Shown in pieces: positions 37,792 through 50,622 of a DNA stretch of 64,000 nt; within the stretch, counting starts at the first letter, position 1; each line of letters begins with the position of its first letter. The position numbers were made by a program, and so were the translations under genes. The stretch comes from Gordionus sp. m RMFG-2023 (lineage: Eukaryota; Nematomorpha; Gordioida; Chordodea; Parachordodidae), in assembly GCF_954871325.1 (NCBI RefSeq), contig NC_088775.1, forward strand, positions 25,645,561-25,709,560, written 5' to 3'. The notes under the pieces were generated by a model. The model searched no databases and was not told where the DNA came from. It saw only the letters and a list, made by a program, of their open reading frames with translations.

Positions 37792-38214
37792 ATACTATAA
37801 TATCCAAATAATTATAAATATTTGTTATTATTTCGCAAATATATTTTAAAAAAATCCTTAGAGCTAAAATGGGATTTGACACGTTTGGCATATTATCTGT
37901 GCTTATGACAATATTTACATCTCTGTAATTTTTAAAAATAATATCCACACGAATCAGTAGGCGTTTCGTTCAATAAATAACTTCCATTCATCCATATAAG
38001 ATCAAATAAAAATACACAGTAGTCAACAAAATTTATGATTTATATCCCAATCGAATGGCTTTTTTTGGTGTGATATCACCTCTTCTTCTAATGATAAGTT
38101 ATTATTTTTAGTGTTATTTCATTTGTAGAATTCCAAAAAATTTAATATCTTGTAGAATTTATCTAGTTTCTTCTATTTAAATTCTGGGAAATTATAGAAT
38201 GGTTGCTTGTAGTC

Positions 38215-39020
38215 GACGGCCACATTGGTTTGGCTAAGCTTAAGTCAATTTTTTTGGCTAAGCTTAAGCCAATTTTTTGGCTAAGGCCAAACTTCAGCCG
38301 ATTTTTTTTGACTATAGTTCGATAATTACTATATTATTGACGTTTACACCTTTTCTAGCCGGTTTAGCCGAAAACTATCACTATGGCCTCGGTGTTTTTC
38401 TCTAAAAGATACCATCTCAATTTTGGATGAAATTAATATAAATAAAAAAGTCTTAATGATAACGGATTTTCACCGGTAAGCGCCTGAAGATTGAGCCTAA
38501 TTAGCCGACATTTCGCCATTATCTAACTATAATTTCGAATTAGGCTAAGCCTAAGCCAATTTTTTTTTGACTAAGTCTTAGCCAATTTTTTTGGTTGACA
38601 TTAAACCTGATCCAATATTTATTTGGCTGAGGCAAAGTCTTAGCCGATTTTTTTTGGCTAAAGCTAACCCTTAGCCAATTTATTTTAACATGGACTAAGC
38701 CTGTGCCGATTTGAGCCTTAGCTGATTTTGACTAAGGTTGACTTAAGCTGATTTTAATTGACTACCGTTCTGCCTTACTGTATATTTTATTATAAATTAA
38801 TTCAGAAGGGTGACAATTCATTATTTATTTTAAATCCTTTTCAGTGTTTTTTAATAAAATAAAAATTATTATTTTAAATCTGTTTTATAGGAAATACAAT
38901 AATAAAGTAATTCGGAAGGGTGGCATTCGTTATATTCGATATTTTAAAACTTTCTTAGCCAAAATAAATTGGCTAAGACTTCGCTTTAGCCAAATAAATC
39001 AAAAATGGCTTAGGTTTAGC
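38215..39020. repeat. Degenerate array of GGCTAAG..CTTAGCC motifs
   Basis: About 15-20 irregularly spaced units built from GGCTAAG, TTAGCC and T runs (for example GGCTAAGCTTAAGCCAATTT) at 38,215-38,770, and a few more at 38,955-39,020. The units are near-palindromic. The array resumes after 50,623 (GGTTTAGCCATAGCC), so the 39,022-50,622 structure was inserted into it. Confidence 0.6.
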
Positions 39021-39021
39021 C

Positions 39022-39375
39022 GGTTCCACGTCTTTATAGAGAAACCATTATAGAGAATGTATTTTATAGAGAAAACAATTATAGAGAATTGTTTTATAGA
39101 GAATGTAGTTTATAGATAATGTTTTATATAGAGAATAATTTTTATAGAGAATTAATTTATAGAGAATGATTTTATAGAGAATGGTTTTATAGAGAATGCC
39201 GTTTATAGAGAATGTAATTTATAGAGAATGATTTTAAAGAGAATGTCCTTTATAGAGAATGACTTCAAAGAGAATGATTTTAAAGATAATTATTTTGTGG
39301 AGAATTATATTGTAGAAAATTACATTGTAGAGAATTATTTGTAGATCTTGATTTTATAGAGAAATATTATATATG
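39022..39375. repeat. MULE left terminal repeat with tandem subunits
   Basis: Roughly 20 copies of TTATAGAGAATG variants follow the terminal 22 bp; this is the inverse complement of the CATTCTCTATAAA arrays on the right. Confidence 0.75.
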
Positions 39376-39377
39376 GG

Positions 39378-39912
39378 ACAATTATAGAGTTCAAAAATTT
39401 TATGCGGAATTTTAAAAAAACACCCCCCCCCCCCACCTTTCAACAGAAAATTTTGAATAAATAATTAGTCCTAATGATACGAAGAAATTTAAATATTAAT
39501 GATAATTATACTTGCTTATAACCAGATCTATCTACCAATAATAAAATGACACTTAACCATTCAAACAATGTTAAACAGGACCTTTTACCACAGGGTAAGG
39601 GGTTATAATTCAAGTTAGACATTGAAAAATTTATATGACAGCGTCTGTCTTGTTTTTTTTTATGTAAAAATATAAAACAGAAAATATGGACAAATATAAT
39701 TCTTATTGAGAAAAAAAAATCTAAAAATAAAATGGAAATAAAAAAATTTTTATATTTGATTGAGATTTGCTCTATGAAAATACAAATAAATAAAAATTAT
39801 AATAAAAGTTTAAACTTACAATTATTTAAGTTTAATTTTATATATAATAGGATTTAAGAAAAATTGTCATTAATTTTGAAATCTAAATTTTTTTTAAAGA
39901 ACTTATAAATTA
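39378..39912. other. MULE interior, non-coding
   Basis: AT-rich, with a C-run at 39,422-39,435. Lies between the left terminal repeat and the transposase start. Confidence 0.4.
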
Positions 39913-41349
39913 ATGGCTGAATTTATTTTAAGCAGTCAAAACAATCAATTACTAATTTTTGAATCATTTATATTTCAACGAGAAAAGCTTATTAACGATA
40001 CAAGTTATTGGCGTTGCGTTAAATTCCACTTGGAGGAGTGCAATGGAAGGAGGACAAAATCTGGAGTTATATTTCATAATCAAATGCATAATCATGTTCC
40101 AGACATTGCCGAAATTGAAGCAAGGAAAGAAATAAATCAAATAAAGGAAAAGGCAACTACCTCGCAAACTCTACCCAATAATATAATAGCGGATATAACA
40201 ACCAATATATCTACAGCAGCTATGGGGAGAATGCCAAGTTGTTCCTTAATCAAAAGAACAATTCAAAGAAAACGACGCCTAGTAGGAAGGGCGCCTACTG
40301 TTCCTGTTAATTTAATTGACCTAATAATCCCTATTGAATATCAAATAAATAATAACGGGCAATAATTTTTATTATATGATAGCGGTCACCATGATCATCG
40401 ATGCCTAATATTTTCAACAATGAAAAATGTACAGTTCCTATCAACGTGCGACAAATGGTACGCAGATGGCACCTTCAAAACATGCCCTCCACTCTTTCAA
40501 CAAATCTATACCATCCATGGGATGAAATACGACACGATTATTCCTGCCGTTTATATCCTTATGGCGTCGCGTCGCCATCAAGATTATTTAAATATTTTCG
40601 AAAAAATTAAAAATTTCGAAATTCATCTTGATCCTAGGTCTATAATGACAGACTTTGAATTGGCAGCCATATCAGCTTTCAACCAATCTTTTCCGTTGGC
40701 TGATAACCGTGGATGTTTCTTCCACATGTCTCAATGCATATGGCGCCCGTTCAAAAAAATGCAATAATTTGAATGTCATATATGACAGAGCCTAATTTTG
40801 CTTTACAAATTAAGATGTTATTATCACTGGCATATGTGCCAGTGGACGACATAATCCATGGATTCGAGGTGCTGGTTGGTTCCGAATTCTATCAAGAAAG
40901 GCGGGATATTCTCCAACCTTTGATAGAATACTTCGAGGAGACATGGATAGGCAAAATGATAGCAATGGAGAGGAGATCCCCATTGTTTAGTATTTCATTA
41001 TGGAATTTCTATGATTCCACTCTGATGCGAGCTCCAAATACCAACGATGCAGTAGAAGGTTGGCACCGGAGTTTTTCTTCCCATATAAGTTCCCATCATC
41101 CAACCATTTGGAAATATATATTATATAAAATATTTTAAAAATCTTATTTAATTTTTAGCTCTCAAAGATGAAGATAGCCTTAATTGCTATAAATTAGCGC
41201 AATATTCTTTGGGACTATTGGCTCCACTTTCAAAGAAACAATATCGGGAAAGAGCTCAACGGGTATATAGAATAGTCGAAGATTACTATTCAAGGCCCAT
41301 GTTAGATTACCTAAGGGCATTGTCTCACAATATTAATTTAAATGTTTAA
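39913..41349 (+). pseudogene. FLYWCH-domain MULE transposase, broken
   Basis: ATG at 39,913 (MAEFILSSQNNQLL). A FLYWCH-type zinc finger follows (SYWRCVKFHLEEC, then MHNHVP), then the MULE DDE domain: first acidic site in WYADGTFKTCP (about 40,455), IYTIHGMKY, second in IMTDFELAAISAF (about 40,645), HMSQCIWR (about 40,725), and third in NDAVEGWHRSF (about 41,045). The C-terminal tail ends SHNINLNV at TAA 41,347-41,349. A stop and frame change near 40,363, a break near 40,766 and a gap near 41,140 make it non-functional. FLYWCH plus MULE is a known animal transposase architecture, also seen in host genes; here the flanking terminal repeats mark it as a transposon. Confidence 0.85.
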
Positions 41350-41740
41350 ATTATATTTTTAAATATATAATTAAATTTATATTTATATACAATGTATATA
41401 TGCATTTGTTATGAATAAAAATTATATATTTTGGATTATGGAACTATTTTGAATTAATTTTATTTGATCGAAAAAATTTGAAAATTTGAATAAAAAATTT
41501 ATGCAATAAAATGTTAAGTTATTAAGATTATAACTAACTTAGTAATTATTTATTTTTGTGAATAACTTAATTTTTCCAACTTATCTTATTGCTTTCCAAG
41601 TGATGGTGTAGGACATTGCTTTTTTGGAAATTTTTCTTAAGCCTACTTTGATGTTTTCCTTTTCTAAATGTATTTGATATTTCGCATCAAATATATATAA
41701 TAATAAAATATTCTACATTTGTAATTAAAAAAAATCTCAA

Positions 41741-41857
41741 AGCCTCTTATTGAGTAGATTTTCCAGATTAAATATCCTTAGCCTCTTATTGAGTAGATTT
41801 TCCAGATTAAATATCCTTAGCCTCTTATTGAGTAGATTTTCCAAATAAATATCCTTA
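41741..41857. repeat. Three tandem copies of a 39-bp unit
   Basis: Units begin AGCCTCTTATTGAGTAGATT at 41,741, 41,780 and 41,819; the third runs into the right-end segment that is duplicated at 50,038. Confidence 0.85.
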
Positions 41858-42457
41858 AATATATTTTTAATAAATTATATTACATTAAATCTGGTTTAAT
41901 AAGTGCCAAAAAAATAGAATTAGACGGTAAATGGTCATATTTGAGAAAATTTATTTCTAAAATAATTCATTTTCTATAAAATCATTCTCTGTAAAATTCT
42001 TCAATATAAAATTATTAATCCTTCCCTATAAAATAATTCGCACTAAAACAATTCTCTGCAAAACAATTCTCTGCAAAAATATTCTCTATAAAATCATTCT
42101 CTGTAAATGAGATTCTATATAAACGACATTCTCTATAATTGTTTTCTCTTAAAAAGTTTCTCTATAAACGAGATTCTCTACAAAATCATTCTCTATAAAC
42201 GAGATTCTCTACAAAATCATTCTCTATAAACGAGATTCTCTACAAAATCATTCTCTATAAATGAAATTCTCTATAAACGACATTCTCCATAATTGTTTTC
42301 TCTTTAAAAGTTTCTCTACAAAATAAATTCTCTATAAAATCATTCTCTATAAACGATATTCTTTATAAACGACATTCATTATTAAACGACATTCTCTCCA
42401 ATTGTTTTCTCTATATTTGCATTCTCTATAAAAGATTCTCTGTAAAGACGGGATACC
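41841..42457. repeat. MULE right end, first copy (duplicated at 50,038-50,622)
   Basis: Starts CCAAATAAATATCC and ends GACGGGATACC; nearly identical to 50,038-50,622, with a few small indels in the CATTCTCTATAAA arrays. The DNA after 42,457 (AAATAACCAATAT) does not match the target duplication of the left end, whereas the DNA after the second copy does. Confidence 0.85.
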
Positions 42458-43949
42458 AAATAACCAATATCTCCCCCGACTCTCTCTCTCTCCCATATTA
42501 TTATTTTAAATTTTTTTCAAATTTTTTTACTTTATCAATATTAATTTCACAATATAAGGGTAGATGAGGTTAATAGTGAGGAGAGGACTGAGTAGAGTAC
42601 ACTATTTATATAACAAAACATTTAAATTTTAAAGGAGATTGATTAATATAATTTAGAAAGGATTCATGCTACTTAGTTTATTTTAAATTTATAAACAATA
42701 TATTTAAATTTAGCATCATTTCTCTTTAAATATAAATTTATTTATATAAAATCTCAGTTTAGGAAAAGGTATACCGATATCCTACTATTGTGGAAACATC
42801 AAAAAAATGATGTAATTACAATTAAAATTAAATTAGAAAAATATTGGCAATTCTATTACAGAGAGAAAGGTATTAACAAATGGGAACCTCTTTGAGCACA
42901 GAAAATATGAATTCTTTATTAATTTTGCATAACTATAATTAATATCAATAAATATTATTTTATAATACCATAAATATTTTGATCATAATTTAAATCGTAA
43001 ATTCTTTTATGCTTTTTATATCATGAGATTTTTTGTAGTGGTGTAGTAGCGATGAAACTTTTTTTTATTAGATACTTAAAAAATTTAAAGAATAGTCATA
43101 TTTAAATTTCATATGAGGCCAGCGTGGTTAAAATTTTTTTATACGGGCGGGGCAAGACGAAAAACATATGAAAATTATTTACAATTTCATTTCACATTCT
43201 TTCTTTCTCCATGATTGAAAATGCCTTTATATTATAACATTTCATCTATTTCATAAAACTTTTAAAATGACGATTATGACAATTGTCACTTTTCTATGGT
43301 ACATCTTCACTGAAATTTTATATAACATTTACAATCTATATTTTTACCCACTTGCGTTAAAAAAATTCGAAAAACTTTTAAAATGACGATTATGACAATT
43401 GTCACTTTTCTATGGTACATCTTCACTGAAATTTTGATTTAACATGTTTACAATATATATTTATACCTTGCTTTAATATAATTTTTAAAAAGTTCAGAAA
43501 TAACAATTTATAATTTTATGAAGTTGTTTATATTTCTTTTCTTATCTTCCTTTCTTAATACATTCTTAATATTTTCAAACTCTTTACTCTCTATCTTAAC
43601 GTAAGTCGTATTTCTTCCTATAATTAAACCTAACGTGAAACTTAAAATTAGCAACAAAAACATAATTATACTTGATAGGTTATGAATTCTATTTTGTGAG
43701 ACCAATGATATTAAAGTGTAATTAAAACATATGAATTAAAAGGGATTGATTTAAATAACCCTTATAAGTAATACTTAATATGATAAAAATGTTTTTGAAA
43801 TAAAGCTTTTGAAGACAAAAGGTTATGTAAAAATTAAACATCATTATTTTAGAAAAATATTGTGTGAAATTTAAATTTTTTTTTAAGAGAGGGAAATGTG
43901 CATAATATTTGCATATTTTAACCTCGGAGATTGAAAATAAATAAAAATA
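42458..43949. other. AT-rich spacer with a 116-bp tandem duplication
   Basis: CT-repeat at 42,482-42,494. At 43,255-43,370 and 43,371-43,470 a 116-bp unit is duplicated (starts AAAACTTTTAAAATGACGAT). A minus-strand 65-codon frame (43,508-43,705) with one hydrophobic segment has no known homologue and is not called as a gene. Confidence 0.55.
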
Positions 43950-46900
43950 AATTAAGTATTAAAACGCTACTAATTAAATATGGAAACGCTAAAAAATGTA
44001 AAACGCAAAAAATATAAAACGCTAAAAATATAAAACGCATAAAACGCTAAAAGTATAAAACGCTATGATTAACTTAACACCTAAAAAATAATATAATAAT
44101 TTATCATTCCTTATTCTGGATTAAAATTTTATTCCTTATTCCTTAAATTATCATTCCTTATTACATATTTTATTGTTCCGAAATTTAAAATTTTATTCGT
44201 GCATATTATTCATATATTTGATTTGATCAACTATTCCAAATTACATATTCCGACTTATTCCAAATTCCAATATTCGACTGGATTAATTATGAAACATGAT
44301 AATAACAATTTTGAGAAATGTGAACAACATACGATAAGGATATCAAGCCTACAATAAACGTACAAACTCACGCAACTCTAATAAACGATTTTATCAAACC
44401 TACGTGATAGAATCAAGCCTACGAGAACATTTGAGACTTATGTGCTAACCAAGATAAAACCGAGTACAATCGAAACGGGAAAAAACTTCTGGGACAACAA
44501 GCTCTCGATGACTGCTGAGAAGAAGCTTCGTTATTTATAGAAGAGGGGGAATGTTGATTGATTATATATTTAAATAAATTTAAATTTGAATAGTTAATTT
44601 TAGTTTTATTTGAATATTGTTTATTTTTAAAATATATTAAGGTTGATTGTTTAATATGTTCAATTAACTTTTTATATATATATATACTATGTTTTTAGAT
44701 ATAAAGAAATAATAAATAATTTTGATTTTAAAAAGAATTAATTTAAATAGTTTCTTAAATCCAAAATCCGGGGCACCATGTAAATAATAAATGTAAGGAC
44801 TTATTTTAACTATTTTTATTACTATATTTTTCATCTAAAAACATTATATATATATAAATTTACAAGTTAATTGAACAACTTAAATAGTTCATATACAAAA
44901 TAAATAATATTCAAATTTAAATCAATCAACATATAAAATAAATAATATTCAAATTTAAATCAATCAACATTCCCCCTCTTCTACAAATAACGAAGCTTCT
45001 TCTCAGCAGTCATCGAGAGCTTGTTGTCCTAGAAGTTTTTCCTGTTTCGATTGTACTCGGTTTAATCTTGGTTAGCGCATAAGTCTCAAATGTTTTCGTA
45101 GGCTTGATTCTATCACGTAGGTTTGTTAAAATCGTTTATTAGAGTTGCGTGAGTTTGTACGTTTATTGTAGGCTTGAATCAATCGCGTAGGTTTGAACGT
45201 TATCGTTGGTTTGATATCCTTATCGTATGTTGTTCACATTTCTCAAAATTGTTATTATCATTAATCCAGTTGAATATTGGAATTTGGAATAAATCGGAAT
45301 ATATAATTTGAAATAGTTGATCAAATCAAATGTATGAATAATATACACAAATAAAATTTTGAATTTCGGAACAATAAAATATGTAATAAGGAATGATAAT
45401 TTATGGAATAAGGAATAAAATCCAGAATAAGGAATGATAAATCATAACGATTATTATATTATTTTTTAGGTGTTAAGTTATTCATAGCGTTTTATACTTT
45501 TAGCGTTTTATGCGTTTTATATTTTTAGCGTTTTATATTTTTTTGCGTTTTATATTTTTTGCGTTTTATATTTAAATTTTAAGCACGTAATCTTTTAAGT
45601 AATCAGGTTTATTTTTAATTCTTATTGGTCTAGTAATTGGTATCTTAATCTCATTCTTTGTGTCCACACTTCCCCCCTTAGAGGAATTTTTAGGGTCAAT
45701 TTCATAAAATTTTAAACTATTGTAACATTCTCTTTTCCTTAACTGATCAATATGCCTACTTACTATCCCTTTATCAGTATAAACTTGAAACATGGTGTTA
45801 CTCTCTTTAAGCTTGATGCTGCCTTTGCACCACGTATCATCACCCTGTTTCTTATACCAAACATAGTCTCCTCTATTAAAAGTTCGATTTCGTGGTAACG
45901 ACATGAAGACTTCACCAACTTTATCCTCCAAAGGTTTTAATAAATCCCACTTTATTCTAATGTCGCGGTTAAACATTCTTTTGGACGGTGTAACTCCCGT
46001 AGTCATTCGGCGTGTTTCTATAGTTGAACAAAAATCTGTCCAGCGCAGTTTCTAAGCCAATCTTTATGTTTCTTTTCATATGAGCTTTAAATGTTTTCAC
46101 CATACGTTCAGCTTGTCCATTAGATTGCTGATGGTAGGCCGACGTTAGTACATGTTTTATACCATAATTGCTACAAAATTTTTCAAAATCTTTGCTCGTG
46201 AAATTGGTACCATTATCTGTAACAATGGTTTCAGGTATACCAAATAGTGAAATAGTTTTATAAATTTCCTTTAACGTGAATTCAGTCGTAATACTCTTTA
46301 CCGGAACTATAACCGGAAATTTACTGTAAGCATCAACGATTATTAACCAATTCTTTGTAAAAAACGGACCCGCATAATCTATGTGTATCCTTTCAAATGG
46401 TTTAGTCGCTGCTACCCATGGATTTTGTATTTTCTTTGGATTGTCATGATAAATATTACAATCATCGCAACTTTTGACTTCCAAATCAATGTCGTTGACC
46501 ATACCAGACCACCACATACGATCTTTGGCTAAGGATTTAATTTTACCTGCTCCCAAATGACCTTCGTGTAACGCCTTCAGTATGTTCTTTCTCAGACTTG
46601 ACGGAATTATTATTTTGTCGCTTTTGTACAGACAATCTTTAATGATACTTAGTTCTTGTTCAATATTTTCATAAATTTTATTTTGGATAGGCACATTATT
46701 TCTTATATCATTCATAACTTGAGATAATTCAAAATCTTTGGATGTTTCATCACGTATTCGGTCAAAACTAAGAGGTATATCGCCAAAGTCATTTATAATC
46801 GCGATATCATCAATAACGTCATCATCAATTACTTGTGGTAGTCTTGAGAGGCAATCGGGAACAACATTGTATTTACCAGCCTTATATCTGATGTTAAAGT

Positions 46901-49900
46901 CGTAACCCCCCAAAATTATACTCCACTTCTGTAACCTTAATGACATGGTGCTATTATCTTTGAGCCCTTTGGTGAAAATATGGATTAGCGGCTTGTGATC
47001 CGTTATAATAGTGAACTTAGTCCCTATCAAGTATTCTTGAAATCTCTTGATAGCAAACATAATGGCCAAAGCTTCACGCTCAATATTGGTATAGTTTGTT
47101 TCAGATTTTGCTAAAGTTCTTGATGCAAAAGCTATCGGTTTTTCTTTGCCATCTTTTTCAGTGTGAAACAAAACAGCTCCTAAACCTCTTTTAGATGCAT
47201 CAGTCGCAATTCCGATAGGTAGTTCAGGATTAAAGTACGTCAAAGCTGGAGGAAGACTAATCAATGTCTTTAGATCATCAAAACTTTTGGAGTGTTCTAA
47301 ATTCCACTCCCATTTTTCTTTGTTAACAATCTTGTATAAAGGATCAGCTATTTCAGCGAAGTTGTTCAAAAATTTTCTGTAGTACCCGGCCATACCTAGA
47401 AACGTTGACAATTCCGCGGCTGATTTTGGTTCCGGCATTTTAACGATCGCCTCGATTTTATCATGGTTGGCGTGGATCCCCTTGGCGTCGATGTCGTGTC
47501 CTAAGAACCTTAGACTTTTTTTGAAAAATAAGCTTTTTGCAAAATTAGGCACTAAACCATGAGATAGTATTCTTTCAAAAACCTTCTTTATGTTGTTGAA
47601 ATGAACTTCGTCACTACTTCCCGTAATTAGTAGGTCATCAATATAAAATATGACATCTTTCATGTCACTGAAAATTTGATCCATAATTTGTTGAAAAATC
47701 GCAGATGAAGTCTTTAACCCAAAAGGAAGTCTGGTAAACCGGTAGTACCCCCTGTGTGTAGATATAGTTCATATGTCTCTGCAGGTTTCATCGATGGGAA
47801 TTTGTAGGAACGCATCCTTGAAATCTATCTTGGTGAACTTCTTCCCTTCCTTGAGCTTAGCGATAAGATCATTTATTCTTGGAAGTGGGTATCTGAAGTC
47901 CTCATTAATAATTTGTTCTTTAAATGATAATATTAGAAGGAAGTTAAATAAACATAAGCACGAAGGTTTAGAGAAGATGATGAAATTAGGAGTGGAGTTA
48001 GATGGCAGCAATATTAAACCAGACGTTAGCGATACAAATTATGTAGACAATAATAAAAAATTGGATAAAAATAAAAAATTTTACAATTTAAACATGGATA
48101 AAATACCATGCAAAAGTACTTTTAGTAATAATGAGAATAATTCTAATGATTATGAACGTAATAATTTTAAAGAAAATAATTTTAATTATAATGGACGTAA
48201 CATTCATAAGGAAAATTTTGATTTTAAGAAGAGGAATTATAATGATTTTAGGCCTAATTATAGTGCTAGCCGAAACTATCAAAACAATATTTTTCGAGAC
48301 AGTGAGGGTAACTCTAGAAATTTTCGTAATAACCAATCTTCGAATAACAATTCAAACTATTACGGAAGAAACTCCATGTGGCACAACAACAATAATGCAA
48401 ACAATTATAATAGAAACAATGCCTGGCAATACAATAACAATTCAAACAATTATGGTAGAGGTACTTGGCAAAACAATGATTATAATGGGAGAAACAATTC
48501 CTGGTCTTACAACAATCAAAGAAATCAGAGTCAATATAATAATCGATATGGTTATCAATATCAATCCTATAATAACAACAATAATGGAGAAAATAATGCG
48601 TGGAAAAATTATAATCAGTATATTAATCAAAGAAAACCATTACAATATAATGACGTGAATCAAAGTAACATCAATTGTAACATGAACATTGAAGAGATTG
48701 TTGAAGAAAAATATAACCCTACACAAAATAATAATGGTAGTGATTTTAATATCAACAATTTAACTGAGTTTAAACATAATGATAATGCGTTCATGACCAC
48801 TTTAAAAGTAAATGATGCTGTTGTTACTATGCAGGTTGATACGGGATCCAAGTTTACAATAATACCTCATGAAATGGCTAAACAAATTGGTATTAAAGAT
48901 CTTAAAAAGTCCACTCTACAACTTTCAGCTTATGATGGAAACTTAATCAAGATTATTGGCGTCACTCAAGTTAAAGTAACCTACGAAGGTATCACCAAAC
49001 ACTTGCAAGCCGTTATCGTTAAATGTAATAAAAATGCGTTATTGGGACGTATGTGGATTAATGCCTTTAGTAATATTTTGAACAAATTTATAGCAAACAT
49101 TGATACCAACTATGAAGATGAAATAAAGAAATTAATAAAAGATTGCGAATCTAAACTGACTAAAAAACCGATCAATAAAGGGAATGTCAAAATATATCTA
49201 CGTAACGACGCCAAACCAAAAATCATACCACCTAGACGGTTACCTTATTCAAAGATAGACGCTGTTACTAGAGAACTTATGAGATGGATAGGAGATGGAA
49301 TCATTGAGCCTGTAACAGATGTCCGATGGGCAAGTCCGATAACCGCTGTCTACAAGGATAATGGGAGCGTTAGGGTTTGCGCCGACTTCAAAGACACTGT
49401 CAACCCAGCCCTTGAGGACTTCAGATACCCACTTCCAAGAATAAATGATCTTATCGCTAAGCTCAAGGAAGGGAAGAAGTTCACCAAGATAGATTTCAAG
49501 GATGCGTTCCTACAAATTCCCATCGATGAAACCTGCAGAGACATATTAACTATATCTACACACAGGGGGTACTACCGGTTAACCAGACTTCCTTTTGGGT
49601 TAAAGACTTCATCTGCGATTTTTCAACAAATTATGGATCAAATTTTCAGTGACATGAAAGATGTCATATTTTATATTGATGATCTACTAATTACGGGAAG
49701 TAGTGACGAAGTTCATTTCAACAACATAAAGAAGGTTTTTGAAAGAATACTATCTCATGGTTTAGTGCCTAATTTTGCAAAAAGCTTATTTTTCAAAAAA
49801 AGTCTAAGGTTCTTAGGACACGACATCGACGCCAAGGGGATCCACGCCAACCATGATTGATTTAAATTTGAATATTATTTATTTTATATGTTGATTGATT

Positions 49901-50034
49901 TAAATTTGAATATTATTTATTTTGTATATGAACTATTTAAGTTGTTCAATTAACTTGTAAATTTATATATATATAATGTTTTTAGATGAAAAATATAGTA
50001 ATAAAAATAGTTAAAATAAGTCCTTACATTTATT
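43950..50034. mobile_element. Rearranged Ty3/Gypsy composite fossil (at least two partial copies, inverted)
   Basis: Pieces: post-pol flank and LTR-like sequence in plus orientation at about 43,960-44,778; an LTR in minus orientation at 44,779-44,969 (TGTAAATAAT..CAATCAACA); its post-pol flank at 44,970-45,570; a minus-strand pol part (reverse transcriptase end, RNase H, integrase, tail) at 45,572-47,690; a plus-strand part (Asn-rich Gag end, aspartic protease QVDTGSKFTIIP, reverse transcriptase FYIDDLLITG) at about 47,900-49,860; and an LTR piece in plus orientation at 49,861-50,034. Two large inverted repeats result: 43,960-44,560 against 44,960-45,570, and 47,460-47,897 against 49,421-49,857. 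A primer-binding-like TGGTGCCCCGGATTT and a purine tract AAGAGGGGGAA flank the LTR. The order protease-RT-RNase H-integrase marks Ty3/Gypsy, related to the fossil at 11,143. It is rearranged and not a complete element; arm similarity suggests recent origin. Confidence 0.8.
44779..44969 (-). repeat. Gypsy LTR
   Basis: 191 bp bounded by TG..CA; inverse of 49,861-50,034 and related to about 44,554-44,778. Confidence 0.75.
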
Positions 50035-50037
50035 ATT

Positions 50038-50622
50038 CCAAATAAATATCCTTAAATATATTTTTAATAAATTATATTAGATTAAATCTGGTTTAATAAG
50101 TGCCAAAAAAATAGAATTAGACGGTAAATGGTCATATTTGAGAAAATTTATTTCTAAAATAATTCATTTTCTATAAAATCATTCTCTGTAAAATTCTTCA
50201 ATATAAAATTATTAATCCTTCTTTATAAAATAATTCGCACTAAAACAATTCTCTGCTAAAATATTCTCTATAAAATCATTCTCTATAAAAGAGATTCTCT
50301 ATAAAATCATCCTCTGTAAATGAGATTCTCTATAAACGACATTCTCTATAATTGTTTTCTCTTTAAAAGTTTCTCTATAAACGAGATTCTCTACAAAATT
50401 ATTCTCTATAAACGAGATTCTCTACAAAATCATTCTCTATAAATGAAATTCTCTATAAACGACACTCTCCATAATTGTTTTCTCTTTAAAAGTTTCTCTA
50501 CAAAATAAATTCTCTATAAAATCATTCTCTATAAACGATATTCTTTATAAACAACATTCTCTACAATTGTTTTCTTTATATTTGCATTCTCTATAAAAGA
50601 TTCTCTGTAAAGACGGGATACC
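50038..50622. repeat. MULE right end, second copy, with the matching target duplication
   Basis: Near-identical to 41,841-42,457 and followed directly by GGTTTAGCC, the same 9 bp that precedes the left end at 39,022. Confidence 0.85.

Larger units (their letters stand above)
39022..50622 (+). mobile_element. MULE (Mutator-like) transposon, enlarged by nested insertion and end duplication
   Basis: The left end reads GGTTCCACGTCTTTATAGAG and the right end in inverse complement GGTATCCCGTCTTTACAGAG. A perfect 9-bp duplication GGTTTAGCC flanks them (39,013-39,021 and 50,623-50,631), the length MULEs make. Long terminal repeats (39,022-39,375; 50,145-50,622) consist of many TATAGAGAATG-type subunits. 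A FLYWCH/MULE transposase lies at 39,913-41,349. The element should be about 3.4 kb, but a second copy of its right end (41,841-42,457 versus 50,038-50,622) and about 7.6 kb of foreign DNA, including a Gypsy composite, separate the two true ends. Confidence 0.75.

Noticed and set aside
38844-39053. Plus-strand 69-codon frame
   Set aside because: Overlaps the GGCTAAG array and runs into the MULE end; not coding.
41741-41857. Regularly spaced direct repeats, CRISPR-like at first sight
   Set aside because: Units are contiguous with no spacers; a simple 39-bp tandem repeat in animal DNA.
43508-43705. Minus-strand 65-codon frame with one membrane-like segment
   Set aside because: Short, no homologue recognised and surrounded by repeats; chance in AT-rich DNA.
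47773-47900. Long plus-strand frame appears to begin here with a Met
   Set aside because: The first part is antisense to a reverse-transcriptase segment and arises from the inverted arrangement; it is not a real gene start.
48088-48658. Ile-rich open frames on both strands
   Set aside because: Shadows of the Asn-rich Gag region of the Gypsy fossil in other frames.
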